Assembly (NCBI GenBank): GCA_040255215.1
Contig: JBDZUM010000003.1
Coordinates: forward strand, 31,936-95,935
Reading direction: 5' to 3'
Length of the DNA stretch: 64,000 nucleotides
From: JAQSWP01 sp040255215
GTDB taxonomy: Bacteria; Pseudomonadota; Alphaproteobacteria; Reyranellales; JAQSWP01
Numbering within the stretch: the first letter of the stretch is position 1; each line of letters opens with the position of its first letter. Under the pieces are notes generated by a model that searched no databases, was not told the origin of the DNA, and saw only the letters and a program-made list of their open reading frames with translations. Of this stretch, positions 1 through 7,812 are shown one piece after another. A program made the position numbers and the translations under genes.

Positions 1-98
1 CGCTTCGCTGTGCTCGCGGTGATGAGGGGTGCCTTGCGGTCTCTGAGCGCCGAGCCATCGCAGGGCGGTCCTGCGACTCAAGCGAAAGGAGACACATC

Positions 99-431
99 AT
101 GGCCATCACCCTCGGGACCTTCACCAAGCTCGACGACGGCGTCTTCACGGGCACCCTCAAGACCCTCAACGTCACCGCCGCGCTCACCATCGTCCCTATC
201 GACAAGATGTCCGAGAACGCACCCGACTATCGGGTCTATGCCGGCCAGCGCTACGAGGTCGGCGCCGCCTGGAGCCAGGTCGCGAAGTCGAGCGGCGAGA
301 CCTACCTGAACCTCAAGATCGGGGCGCCCGAGTTCGGGCCGAACTGGGTCCGGGCCCGGCTGGTCAAGCTCGAAAACCCCAACGGGGACGGCGCCACCCA
401 CATCGCGCTGTGGGAACCGCGCGACCGATAA
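99..431 (+). CDS. DUF736 family protein, first copy
   Basis: A 110-residue cytosolic protein with the DUF736 layout: an N-terminal G-T-F-T-K-L-D-D-G-x-F-x-G-T-L-K-T-L stretch, a central region ending in Y-R-V-Y-A-G, and a C-terminal strand ending in A-L-W-E. DUF736 genes are common in the accessory parts of alphaproteobacterial plasmids and ICEs; their function is not known. AAAGGAG lies 8 nt upstream of the ATG. A second, divergent copy sits at 22493-22825 beyond the trb operon, so the two bracket the transfer genes. A strong terminator follows at 439-468, so this is the last gene of its transcript. Confidence 0.9.
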   Translation: MAITLGTFTKLDDGVFTGTLKTLNVTAALTIVPIDKMSENAPDYRVYAGQRYEVGAAWSQVAKSSGETYLNLKIGAPEFGPNWVRARLVKLENPNGDGATHIALWEPRDR

Positions 432-438
432 TGCCCCA

Positions 439-468
439 AGCCCCGTCGCGGATCGCCGCGGCGGGGCT
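439..468 (+). terminator. Rho-independent terminator after DUF736
   Basis: AGCCCCG-t-CGCGG pairs with CCGCG-g-CGGGGCT across a 4-nt ATCG loop and is followed by TTTCCTT. It lies 8 nt after the DUF736 stop codon and ends that transcript. Confidence 0.85.
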
Positions 469-618
469 TTCCTTCTGCGTGTGATTTCGCACGCCCGCTC
501 GAATTCGCGGGGGGCGCCTTTTCGAGCGTCCCGGAACGCGCCCCATCGCGCCCATCCTCGCTTGGCGCGCGGCGACGTTCGCCGTCGCCGCCTGCACCGC
601 AATCGAGGAGCGCCGAAG

Positions 619-891
619 ATGGATGACGAGATCGTCCGGGCCGCCAATGCGAAGAAGGGCAGCCCGTTTCTGAACACCGACCAGGCCGCCCACTATGTCG
701 GCCTGTCGCGCCGGACGCTCGAAAAGATGCGCACGGCCGGCGGCGGGCCGCGCTTTCGCAAGCATGGCCGCTACGTCCGCTATCACATCGACGACCTCGA
801 CGAATGGTCGGCCGAGCACGTCAAGACGTCGACCTCGGAGCCCGACCGTCCGCGTCCCGCCCGGCCCGAGAACGGCAGGGCACGGCAATGA
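619..891 (+). CDS. Helix-turn-helix DNA-binding protein (excisionase/MerR-like fold)
   Basis: A 90-residue protein. Residues about 16-58 form a winged helix-turn-helix of the excisionase type: F-L-N-T-D-Q-A-A-H-Y-V-G-L-S-R-R-T-L-E-K-M then G-P-R-F-R-K-H-G-R-Y-V-R-Y, with a final D-L-D-x-W. Small proteins of this kind act as excisionases or regulators on ICEs. The ATG at 619 was chosen because GAGGAG lies just upstream and the fold begins soon after it; the frame is open further upstream but reads as low-complexity Arg-rich sequence. The stop overlaps the start of the TraF-like gene by 4 nt, so the two are probably translated together. Confidence 0.8.
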   Translation: MDDEIVRAANAKKGSPFLNTDQAAHYVGLSRRTLEKMRTAGGGPRFRKHGRYVRYHIDDLDEWSAEHVKTSTSEPDRPRPARPENGRARQ

Positions 892-1436
892 TCGAACGGT
901 TTCTCACGCGCACGAAGCGGCGCCGGCGCGGGCAAAGGCGCCCGCGTGCAGTCCTCGCCCTCTCTCTGCTCGGGCTCGGCCTCATCGGCCTCGCGACGCT
1001 CGCCCGACCGGCGCCGCGGCTCGTGTGGAACGCCAGCGCCAGTGCCCCGATTGGCCTCTATCGCGTCCTGCCGGAGAACGCTGTACGCGGCGATCTGGTG
1101 CTAGTCCGTACACCGGAGTCCGTGCGGCAGCTCGCCGCCGAACGAGGCTATCTCCCGCTGAACGTCCCGTTGGTGAAGCGCGTCGCGGCGGCGGACGGCG
1201 ACATCGTCTGCGCCGCTGACAATGCGATCTCCGTCAATGGCCGCGTCGTTGCCGAACGGCTGGCGCGCGACCGCCTTGGCCGTCCGCTGCCGCGCTGGAG
1301 CGGCTGCCTTCTCCTCGATGTCGGCGAAACCTTCCTGCTCATGGAGGGCGTCACCGATTCCTTTGATGGCCGGTATTTCGGGCCAGTCCCGACGGCCGCG
1401 ATCATTGGGAGGCTCGCGCCGCTATGGACCGAGTGA
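888..1436 (+). CDS. traF: TraF-type conjugal transfer signal peptidase (S26 family)
   Basis: A 182-residue membrane-anchored serine peptidase of the TraF/S26C group, which in RP4-type systems processes and cyclises the TrbC pilin. An Arg-rich N-terminus is followed by one membrane segment (about residues 20-42). The nucleophile region reads N-A-S-A-S-A-P-I-G-L-Y, with the Ser just before A-P-I-G-L-Y, and the catalytic Lys lies in P-L-V-K-R-V. Length matches the family. The start overlaps the upstream HTH stop and the end overlaps the lytic transglycosylase start by 13 nt, giving a tight three-gene unit. Its likely substrate, TrbC, is encoded at 13964-14314. Confidence 0.88.
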   Translation: MIERFLTRTKRRRRGQRRPRAVLALSLLGLGLIGLATLARPAPRLVWNASASAPIGLYRVLPENAVRGDLVLVRTPESVRQLAAERGYLPLNVPLVKRVAAADGDIVCAADNAISVNGRVVAERLARDRLGRPLPRWSGCLLLDVGETFLLMEGVTDSFDGRYFGPVPTAAIIGRLAPLWTE

Positions 1437-2077
1437 CCCTCCTGCTGCTCGGCGTATTGGCGGTCGGACCCATCCCTAGAGCCATGCCCGCCTATGCCGA
1501 ACCCGCCGCCACGACAGATGCCGCGCTCGATCGCTGGCGGGATTTCATCGCCGAGGCGTCGCGCCGGTTCGGCGTGCCCGAGGCCTGGATACGCGCGGTC
1601 ATGCAGGCCGAGAGCGCCGGCCGGACAATGCTCGACGGCCGTCCGATCACCTCGCACGCCGGGGCGATGGGCCTGATGCAGGTGATGCCCGACACCTATG
1701 AGGAGATGCGGCGCGCGCACGGTCTCGGCTCCGATCCGCACGACCCGCGCGACAATATCCTGGCGGGCACCGCCTATCTGCGCGCCATGCACGACCTCTA
1801 TGGCTACCCAGCCTTGTTCGCCGCCTACAATGCCGGGCCGGACCGATACGACGACCACCTGCAGCAAGGCCGGCCTCTGCCGGCCGAGACGCGGGCCTAC
1901 CTCGCATCCATCGCGCGGATCGATCCAGGCCCGCCGCCGTCGCCGTCCGTGGCATCGGGAACGCGGCTGTTCTTCAAGCTGCGAACCGTTGCCGATATGT
2001 CATCCGGTCGCGATGGGGTGTCGCCGTCGAGCGGCCTGTTCGTCCCGTTGACCACCGTGCCGGATGGCCAGCGATGA
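1424..2077 (+). CDS. Conjugation-associated lytic transglycosylase (SLT family)
   Basis: A 217-residue secreted peptidoglycan lyase. An N-terminal hydrophobic signal (about residues 1-24) is followed by a goose-type SLT domain at about 40-165. Visible motifs are the catalytic Glu in M-Q-A-E-S-A-G, then G-A-M-G-L-M-Q-V-M-P-D-T-Y, D-P-R-D-N-I-L-A-G-T-A-Y-L and A-A-Y-N-A-G-P. It corresponds to the VirB1/TrbN function of opening the cell wall locally for the mating channel. The C-terminal 50 residues are low complexity. It overlaps traF by 13 nt in another frame. Confidence 0.88.
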   Translation: MDRVTLLLLGVLAVGPIPRAMPAYAEPAATTDAALDRWRDFIAEASRRFGVPEAWIRAVMQAESAGRTMLDGRPITSHAGAMGLMQVMPDTYEEMRRAHGLGSDPHDPRDNILAGTAYLRAMHDLYGYPALFAAYNAGPDRYDDHLQQGRPLPAETRAYLASIARIDPGPPPSPSVASGTRLFFKLRTVADMSSGRDGVSPSSGLFVPLTTVPDGQR

Positions 2078-2180
2078 ACGGCGCTCGTGCTACTGGAGCC
2101 CTGCCGGAGAGAGGGGCCTCGTCTCGGTATGCCTATCGTACCAGCCAGGACGAAACGCCCGTCAAGGATGCGCGGTCCCC

Positions 2181-2258
2181 CCAAAATGCTGGCGCATTTT
2201 GGCTCCCCCACGCCCCGCTGCGCGGCGCCTGCGGCGTCCTTGACCGGCGCTTCGCCGG
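2181..2258. repeat. Two tandem perfect hairpins in the intergenic region
   Basis: Two separate inverted repeats sit between the transglycosylase and the next gene. At 2181-2202, CCAAAATGC pairs with GCATTTTGG across a 4-nt loop. At 2244-2258, CCGGCG pairs with CGCCGG across CTT. Neither is followed by a T run. They may end the upstream transcript or act as a processing site. No credible gene lies in 2078-2310. Confidence 0.6.
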
Positions 2259-2310
2259 CCGATGCCAGGGCCTGTCCTCGATGAGGAGGACATCAAACCT
2301 GGAGGTTCAG

Positions 2311-2673
2311 ATGACCACGCTTCATACCCATCCGCACGCCGCATTCGACCGTTTCCCGATGCTCGTCGAGAGCGTCAAAGAGGAGTTCGGCACCGAGGGA
2401 CTCATGTCGAACGTCGAGCGTTTCATCGAAGCGGAACGCGCCGATTTCCACTGGGACGGGCGACTCGCGGAGATGAATCTCGGCGCCTATGAGGGCTTCG
2501 ACGAAGAGGACGAAGCGTTCGATCTCGTGTCGATCGTCGGCTATTTCCGCAGCCGCTATTACGTCGCGACCTGCGTCGTGGATCCCGAACGGCACGTCCA
2601 CTGGATGCTCCGTCTACGCCATTTCGAGAGCTTCGAGAGCGCCGAACAGGCGTTCCTGGCGGGCGGTGGCTAA
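2311..2673 (+). CDS. Conserved-looking hypothetical acidic protein
   Basis: A 120-residue soluble protein that I do not recognise. It is acidic, with a run G-F-D-E-E-D-E-A-F-D near residue 66, no signal peptide and no membrane segment. The ATG at 2311 was chosen because GGAGG lies 7 nt upstream; the longer open frame from 2074 reads through the hairpin region and is unlikely to be coding. It stands alone, after two hairpins and before another hairpin at 2690. Small proteins like this are common between the DUF736/TraF block and the relaxase of ICEs of this kind. No function can be assigned. Confidence 0.65.
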   Translation: MTTLHTHPHAAFDRFPMLVESVKEEFGTEGLMSNVERFIEAERADFHWDGRLAEMNLGAYEGFDEEDEAFDLVSIVGYFRSRYYVATCVVDPERHVHWMLRLRHFESFESAEQAFLAGGG

Positions 2674-2689
2674 CCACACCGATCGCTTC

Positions 2690-2718
2690 GGGAGCGGCGT
2701 CGCCACGGCGTCGCTCCC
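2690..2718 (+). terminator. Possible terminator hairpin
   Basis: GGGAGCG pairs with CGCTCCC with further imperfect pairing inside. There is no T run, so this is a hairpin with possible terminator function for the gene ending at 2673. Confidence 0.45.
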
Positions 2719-3028
2719 ATCATGTTAGCGGACGACTCCGCCTGGTCCATGGGCATCGCCTTGAGCCGAGACCAGGCAAGAGATCGTAGGTAAGCGCGGG
2801 ACGGACGGAGAGTAGATCGAAAGTCGCGTAAGGCAAGATTAAAGGGGTGTCTCGCATGAGCCACTATCTCTTTGTCTGCACATCGTTATTCAGAGAGATT
2901 CTGATTGCGGGCTTCGAGACTCCCTCGCGTAAGCCCTTGATTCTCCGCATGGCGATGGAGACGCCTTGCGGCCCGCGCGCGGGCGCTGCTTCCTCATGTT
3001 GTCGGACACTTTCGACTGTCGCTGAGGC
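2719..3028. other. Gene-free region upstream of the relaxase; candidate oriT
   Basis: There is no convincing gene here; the short frames in it overlap on both strands and lack recognisable features. It contains an inverted repeat, GCCTGGTC at 2740-2747 and GACCAGGC at 2770-2777, and two similar GCGTAAG-containing tracts near 2825 and 2929. The base composition is less GC-rich than the surroundings. Relaxase genes are often preceded by their own origin of transfer, so this is the best oriT candidate in the window. That is inference from position: I cannot see a known nic consensus. Confidence 0.3.
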
Positions 3029-5023
3029 ATGGTCATGACACGGGACGACGAGTTCGAGCCGAAGCTCGGGAAGATCCGCTCCCGTGGCAGCAAACGCGGC
3101 CGAAAATATCTGCACCGGGTGCTGCAGGCGACGATGCTTGCCGGCGGGCGCCTGCGGATCGGACCGTCAGCACGCAAAGCAAAGTTCCACGGCAGCCAGA
3201 TCGGTCGCGGCGCCGGCATCGGCCGCATGCTCGCCACGCGTGATCGCTATGCGGCGTTCCGCAGCCGCCGTGTCGTCGTCAAAGCCCGCATCGTCAAACT
3301 CGCCGGCAACGGCATCAAGGGCGCGCGTGCGCATCTGCGCTATATCCAGCGCGACGGCGTGACCCGCGACGGCCACCCGGGGGAGCTCTATTCAGCCGAG
3401 CAGGATCGCGCCGACGGCAAGACGCTCATCGAGCGCTCTACAGGCGACCGCCATCAGTTCCGCTTCATCGTCGCGCCCGAGGACGGAGCCGAATACGACG
3501 ACCTGAGGCCGTTCGTGCGCCGCCTGATGACGCAGATGGAGGACGACCTCGGTACAAAGCTCGAATGGGTCGCGGTCGATCACTACAACACCGGCCATCC
3601 GCATAGCCATATCATCCTCCGCGGCAAGGACGACCAGGGGCAGGACCTGGTCATTGCACGCGAGTACATCACCAAGGGATTGCGGGAGCGCGCCGCCGAA
3701 CTGGTCACGCTGGACCTCGGGCCGCGCACCGATCTGGAGATCGAGAACCGCCTGCGCAACGAGGTCGAACAGGAGCGGCTCACCAGCATCGACCGGCGCC
3801 TGCTGCGCGACCGGCATGGGGAGGGGCTGGTCTGGTCCGCGGACAGGGACGCCTTCCAGCAGACCTTGCGGGCCGGCCGCCTGCAGAAGCTGAAACATCT
3901 GGGACTGGCCGAGGAAGTGCGGCCGGGCGAGTGGCGCTTGGCGGGCGACCTCGAGAACACGCTCAAGCGCATGGGCGAGCGCGGCGATGTCATCAGGACG
4001 ATGCAGCGCGAGATGGCAGCGAAGGGTGTAACGCGCGCCGCCGCCGATTACGTGATCTTCGACCCGGCCGTGAAGGACAGCCGCCCGATCACCGGCCGGC
4101 TGGTCGCGCGGGGCCTGTCCGACGAGATCAACGACCGCCACTACCTGATCGTCGACGCTCTCGACGGCCGCACCCACTATGTCGACATCGGCAGGGGGGA
4201 AGCGACCGAGCCCATGCCCGAAGGCGCCATCGTGCGCATCGATCCGAAGCGCGCCGAGCCCCGACAGGTCGATCGCACGGTCTCCGAAATCGCGGCTGCC
4301 AATGGCGGGCGGTATGACGTCGATATCCACCTTCGTCACGACCCGTCCGCCAGCGCCAGTTTCGCCGAAACCCACGTGCGCCGGCTGGAGGCGATCCGCC
4401 GCATCACCGGCGGTGTCGAGCGCGAGGCCGACGGAACGTGGGTGATTGCCTCCGACCATTTGGAGCGAGCGGCGGCGTTCGAGCGCCGTCAGGCACAGGC
4501 TATTCCCGTGGTGGTGCAAACGCTGTCGCCATTGCCCCTCGATCGCCAGATTGGCGCCGAGGGTGCAACTTGGCTCGACTGCGAGCTGGTCGCGGAGATC
4601 CCGGAACCCGTACGCGACGAGGGTTTCGGGCGGGAGGTGCGTGCGGCGCAGGTGCGGCGGCGGCAGTGGCTTATCGCGCAGGAGCTGGCCCGTGAGGAAC
4701 AGGACCGGATCGTCTATCGCGCCAATCTCCTCGGCATCCTGCGACGGCGCGAACTAAATCGCGTCGCCGGTCAGCTATCGGGTGAACTGGGGCTGGGCTA
4801 CGTCGAGACAAAGTCGGGGGAGAAGGTCGACGGCATCTATCGCCGGCATGTTGATCTGGCGCGCGGCCGCTTCGCCGTCATTGAGAAAGCCCGCGAGTTC
4901 ACACTGGTACCGTGGCGGCCCGTGCTGGAGCGCCATCTGGGCAAGCAGGTCTCCGGCCTCGTTCGCGGCGACAGCATTTCCTGGACCGTCGGGCGCCAGC
5001 GGAGCGGGCCGACCGTCTCGTAA
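3029..5023 (+). CDS. rlxS: VirD2-type relaxase with DUF3363-like C-terminal region
   Basis: A 664-residue DNA-nicking relaxase that starts conjugation by cutting oriT and staying attached to the 5' end. The N-terminal domain carries a candidate catalytic Tyr at residue 105 (H-L-R-Y-I-Q-R-D-G) and the metal-binding motif G-H-P-H-S-H-I at about residues 190-196. The remaining 400 residues match the DUF3363 extension typical of RlxS proteins from alphaproteobacterial ICEs, which includes a segment resembling a small beta-barrel around residues 350-420. A second ATG lies two codons in, at 3035. Its partner coupling protein is TraG at 10454. A hairpin at 5021-5062 overlaps its stop codon. Confidence 0.9.
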   Translation: MVMTRDDEFEPKLGKIRSRGSKRGRKYLHRVLQATMLAGGRLRIGPSARKAKFHGSQIGRGAGIGRMLATRDRYAAFRSRRVVVKARIVKLAGNGIKGARAHLRYIQRDGVTRDGHPGELYSAEQDRADGKTLIERSTGDRHQFRFIVAPEDGAEYDDLRPFVRRLMTQMEDDLGTKLEWVAVDHYNTGHPHSHIILRGKDDQGQDLVIAREYITKGLRERAAELVTLDLGPRTDLEIENRLRNEVEQERLTSIDRRLLRDRHGEGLVWSADRDAFQQTLRAGRLQKLKHLGLAEEVRPGEWRLAGDLENTLKRMGERGDVIRTMQREMAAKGVTRAAADYVIFDPAVKDSRPITGRLVARGLSDEINDRHYLIVDALDGRTHYVDIGRGEATEPMPEGAIVRIDPKRAEPRQVDRTVSEIAAANGGRYDVDIHLRHDPSASASFAETHVRRLEAIRRITGGVEREADGTWVIASDHLERAAAFERRQAQAIPVVVQTLSPLPLDRQIGAEGATWLDCELVAEIPEPVRDEGFGREVRAAQVRRRQWLIAQELAREEQDRIVYRANLLGILRRRELNRVAGQLSGELGLGYVETKSGEKVDGIYRRHVDLARGRFAVIEKAREFTLVPWRPVLERHLGKQVSGLVRGDSISWTVGRQRSGPTVS

Positions 5024-5062
5024 CTCAAGCAAGCGTGGCGTTCCGTCGGTTGCTTGAAGTTA
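5021..5062 (+). terminator. Hairpin overlapping the relaxase stop codon
   Basis: TAACTCAAGCAA, which begins with the stop codon, pairs with TTGCTTGAAGTTA with one bulged base and a 17-nt loop. There is no T run. It probably separates relaxase transcription from acpS. Confidence 0.5.
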
Positions 5063-5292
5063 CTGGTATCGAGATATTAGCGCGAGCAACGCTAGACTAG
5101 CAGATGGCTAATCGATGCATATCGCTCGCCCAAGGTTTGGTCGCAGCGGAACATCGCGCCGATCATGGTCATGGCGTATGCTTGTCTTTAGGGATGTTCT
5201 TCTCGAGTCGTGCGTCTCCGGCCACTTGGACGTCGCATTGTTGCTCTTCTAAGTGCATCGCTGGAGCGCCATGACTCGCGGGAGAGACGGCA

Positions 5293-5718
5293 GTGGTGGC
5301 GGAACTGAACATTGTCGGGCACGGGATCGATCTGGTGGATATCGCCGAGATGCGGCGATGGATCGATGATCCGCGCGATCCATTGATTCCGCGCTGCTTC
5401 GTTCAGGAGGAGTTAGATGAGGTGGGCGGAGGACCCGACCGGATCGAGCGCTTAGCCGGCCGGTTCGCCGCGAAGGAAGCTGTCTTGAAGGCGCTGGGAA
5501 CTGGGTTTGGGGCTGGCGTCGCTTTTTCTGACGTGATCATCCATCGCGCGGCGGGCGGACCGCCGCAGGTCCGGCTTACGGGCGGTGCCGCAAAGGCTGC
5601 GGCGGAACTAGGCATTGCTGAATGGCGGCTGAGCATCAGCCACACCAGCGCAATGGCCATGGCGAGCGCCATCGCGATCGGCGGCGCGCTTCACGACGAA
5701 GGGTCTGATCGCGCCTGA
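5293..5718 (+). CDS. acpS: Holo-ACP synthase (4'-phosphopantetheinyl transferase), element-borne
   Basis: A 141-residue enzyme that moves phosphopantetheine from coenzyme A onto a carrier-protein serine. Family motifs are present: G-H-G-I-D-L-V-D-I at the N-terminus (metal-binding Asp 13), R-F-A-A-K-E-A-V-L-K-A-L near residues 55-67, and a final W-R-L-S-I-S-H-T. Translation starts at a GTG. A housekeeping-type gene is odd inside an ICE. It converges on the six-gene operon that ends at 5691, overlapping it by 28 nt, and that operon begins with an acyl-carrier-like protein (9914-10219) which could be its substrate. That pairing is inference. Confidence 0.88.
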   Translation: MVAELNIVGHGIDLVDIAEMRRWIDDPRDPLIPRCFVQEELDEVGGGPDRIERLAGRFAAKEAVLKALGTGFGAGVAFSDVIIHRAAGGPPQVRLTGGAAKAAAELGIAEWRLSISHTSAMAMASAIAIGGALHDEGSDRA

Positions 5719-6611
5719 TCGGCAGCAGCCTGACCGAGGTAGTCGATGCGGCGATGGTCGAGATCCACCGCGATCCGACCGCCGCGCGCGGCGAGGACAG
5801 CGCGCCATACCTTGAAGCCCTGCAGGATCGCCTGCTCCCACTCGCCCGTCGTGCACTGCTTGACCTCCAGGTGTGAGGTCATGTCCTTGATCGTGCGCAG
5901 GAGTTGGAAGTCGAGCACGCTGACACCCTCGAGCATGTGATGGCGTCGGGCATAGTCGAAAGCGAGCGCGGCCACGCCCTCCTCGATCACCGCAGCGCGT
6001 CCGCCATCTTCGACCTCGTCGAGGAGCGGGCGGCTCTTGCGCTTGCGGCGCAGCAGCGCGCGCGTGATCGGCGACCAGCCCAGCACGGCGGCATAAGCGA
6101 GATGGAAGACGTCGTGGAACCGATAGCCATCCGGATCATAGGCGTTGTCGGTCAGCTCGGCGCCGAACGGCTTGCCGTTGATCAGCACGCGGACGTGCTG
6201 ACGATCATCGCCTTCGACGTCGAGCAATTCGACCTCGAACCGGCGCGGCAGGCGCTCGCCTTCGGGAAGCGTCGCATCGAAACACAGCGGCTCGGTGCGC
6301 TCAGTCGCCCAGCGCGCCATCACCTTGGCGAGGTTGGCGGCCGCGATCTCATCGAGAGTCAGGTCGAACTTGCTCGCGACGTTCGCAATGTACCAGAGTA
6401 GGTCGCCAAGCTCCTCGGACACGCGCTCTTTGAAGAGCCGGTGCGCTTCGCCATCGCGCAGATGCTTCTTGTATTCGCTCAGAAGCTGACCGGTTTCGCC
6501 GGCGAGACCCAGCATTGGGACGATGAGGGAAAGGCTATCATCCGCACCCTCGCCCGCCGGGACGCGATCGGTGCGCAGGGCCTCTTTCTGATATTGGTCG
6601 AAATCCATCAT
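5691..6611 (-). CDS. MazG-type nucleotide pyrophosphohydrolase with extra C-terminal domain
   Basis: About 306 residues from the ATG at 6611, which follows GAAGGAG. Residues about 1-105 are a MazG fold that hydrolyses (d)NTPs to monophosphates: L-G-L-A-G-E-T-G-Q-L-L-S-E supplies the first acidic set and E-E-L-G-D-L-L-W-Y the second. The C-terminal 190 residues are a separate domain with a conserved-looking Y-R-F-H-D-V-F-H-L-A-Y-A-A-V-L-G-W and E-E-G-V-A-A-L-A-F-D-Y-A-R-R-H. I recall a family called MazG_C with this arrangement, linked by the Aravind group to modified-base pathways; this should be confirmed. It is last in the operon, 17 nt after the helical protein. Confidence 0.78.
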   Translation of the reverse strand: MMDFDQYQKEALRTDRVPAGEGADDSLSLIVPMLGLAGETGQLLSEYKKHLRDGEAHRLFKERVSEELGDLLWYIANVASKFDLTLDEIAAANLAKVMARWATERTEPLCFDATLPEGERLPRRFEVELLDVEGDDRQHVRVLINGKPFGAELTDNAYDPDGYRFHDVFHLAYAAVLGWSPITRALLRRKRKSRPLLDEVEDGGRAAVIEEGVAALAFDYARRHHMLEGVSVLDFQLLRTIKDMTSHLEVKQCTTGEWEQAILQGFKVWRAVLAARGGRIAVDLDHRRIDYLGQAAADQARSDPSS

Positions 6612-6627
6612 CGTCTCCTTCGGCACT

Positions 6628-7812
6628 TCACCCAGCGGCCGCCCTCGCCGCGTCGATCGCGCCGGGCGGCGTGTCGGCGCCGACGCGTATCTTCTCGTTC
6701 AAATTCCATTTCGGAGGATAGAAGAGCTCGATCGGAGTCGGAGTCGGCTCGAACTTCTGCTTGATCCGCGTGCGTCCGGTTCGCCCTGCGATCTGAGGGT
6801 GCGCGACGCGCGCATATTTGTCGACTTCGCAAAACAGATTCTGGCAGTCTATCAAGTGGAGCCGCCGTCCCCAGAGCGATTGAAAGCCGAGGCCAAGGCG
6901 CTCGAACTCCTGCTCCTGCAGATCGGCCATGAGCCGAATCAGTTCAGGTTCGTTGAGTCCCCCGGGGTCGACGAAGCATTTGCGCAGACCGTCTCGCGCG
7001 CCAGGCCCTGGCACGACGAAATCCATCTCACTGAAATCGGTGATCTCGCTGTAGTTGATGTCGGTGATGAACTGATAGGCGAGAAAGTCGCCGATGGTGG
7101 GGTAGGCACGGAGTTTCTCGAACCCTTCCTGCATGGTGCGGGTCTGTGCCAACCGTTCAGGGAGTCGGTCCGCCATCATGCGTTCGAGCAACAGCAGGTG
7201 ATTCTGATGCTTCGCGGATCGCCCAAACGCGCTGCTGCCTGGCGGCATGATGTAGGCGGCAGAGTAGATGCGGTGGCCGTCACGCATAGCCCGCGCGAGC
7301 ACCTCGTCGTAGCGTGCGAAGCGGTAATCTTCGAACGTGATTGAGCCGAACGATCGCTCCAGCAGCTCCCAAGTCTCGATCTTGTTGAACAGCTTGAACA
7401 ACAGGATGCGGAAGAAGACTTCACGCGGCGAGCTCGGCAAATCGGCGCGATAGATGACGTGTCGAATAAGATATTGGCTCGCCCGATCGGAAGCCCGATA
7501 GGCGTTGGTGAACTTGTAGGTAGTGAGCACCGCGTTGCTGGTCCAAGGCCGCGCCTCGCCGCGCGCGCGCCGGAAGAAGACGTCTTGGCGTTCGGCGGCG
7601 AAGCGCCAATAGCTCTCATAGACCTCCGAAACCTTGGCGGGCGCGAGATGGGGCAGAATGATCGGCTGCGGCGCGGTTGCGGCGGGCGCGTCGTTGGCTC
7701 GCGGCGCGACCGGCAGGTCTATCGGCAGTGTGGCGGTCGCAGGATCAATGCGCGGCTTCGGTGGGCGGCCGCGCGGGCGTTTGGCGGCAGGCTTGGGGGG
7801 CTTCTTCCTCAA
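6628..7812 (-). CDS. Helical protein of the 5-hmdU-DNA-kinase / thymine-pyrophosphorylase superfamily
   Basis: A 394-residue protein. After a Pro/Ala/Lys-rich tail (1-55) comes an all-helical domain with the signature F-A-A-E-R-Q-D-V-F-F, P-W-T-S-N-A-V-L-T-T-Y-K-F-T-N-A-Y-R and D-R-A-S-Q-Y-L at about 68-115, then F-L-A-Y-Q-F-I-T-D-I-N-Y-S near 235-250. This matches what I recall of the HMUDK_hel / alpha-glutamyl-putrescinyl-thymine pyrophosphorylase families predicted to act on 5-hydroxymethyl-dU in DNA. I see no P-loop, so a kinase role in this protein alone is doubtful. It starts at a TTG overlapping the ThyA-like stop (TTGA), so translation is coupled. Confidence 0.65.
   Translation of the reverse strand: MRKKPPKPAAKRPRGRPPKPRIDPATATLPIDLPVAPRANDAPAATAPQPIILPHLAPAKVSEVYESYWRFAAERQDVFFRRARGEARPWTSNAVLTTYKFTNAYRASDRASQYLIRHVIYRADLPSSPREVFFRILLFKLFNKIETWELLERSFGSITFEDYRFARYDEVLARAMRDGHRIYSAAYIMPPGSSAFGRSAKHQNHLLLLERMMADRLPERLAQTRTMQEGFEKLRAYPTIGDFLAYQFITDINYSEITDFSEMDFVVPGPGARDGLRKCFVDPGGLNEPELIRLMADLQEQEFERLGLGFQSLWGRRLHLIDCQNLFCEVDKYARVAHPQIAGRTGRTRIKQKFEPTPTPIELFYPPKWNLNEKIRVGADTPPGAIDAARAAAG

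Noticed and set aside
2847..3038. Short frames before the relaxase
   Set aside because: The candidates overlap on opposite strands, lack ribosome-binding sites and show no known pattern.
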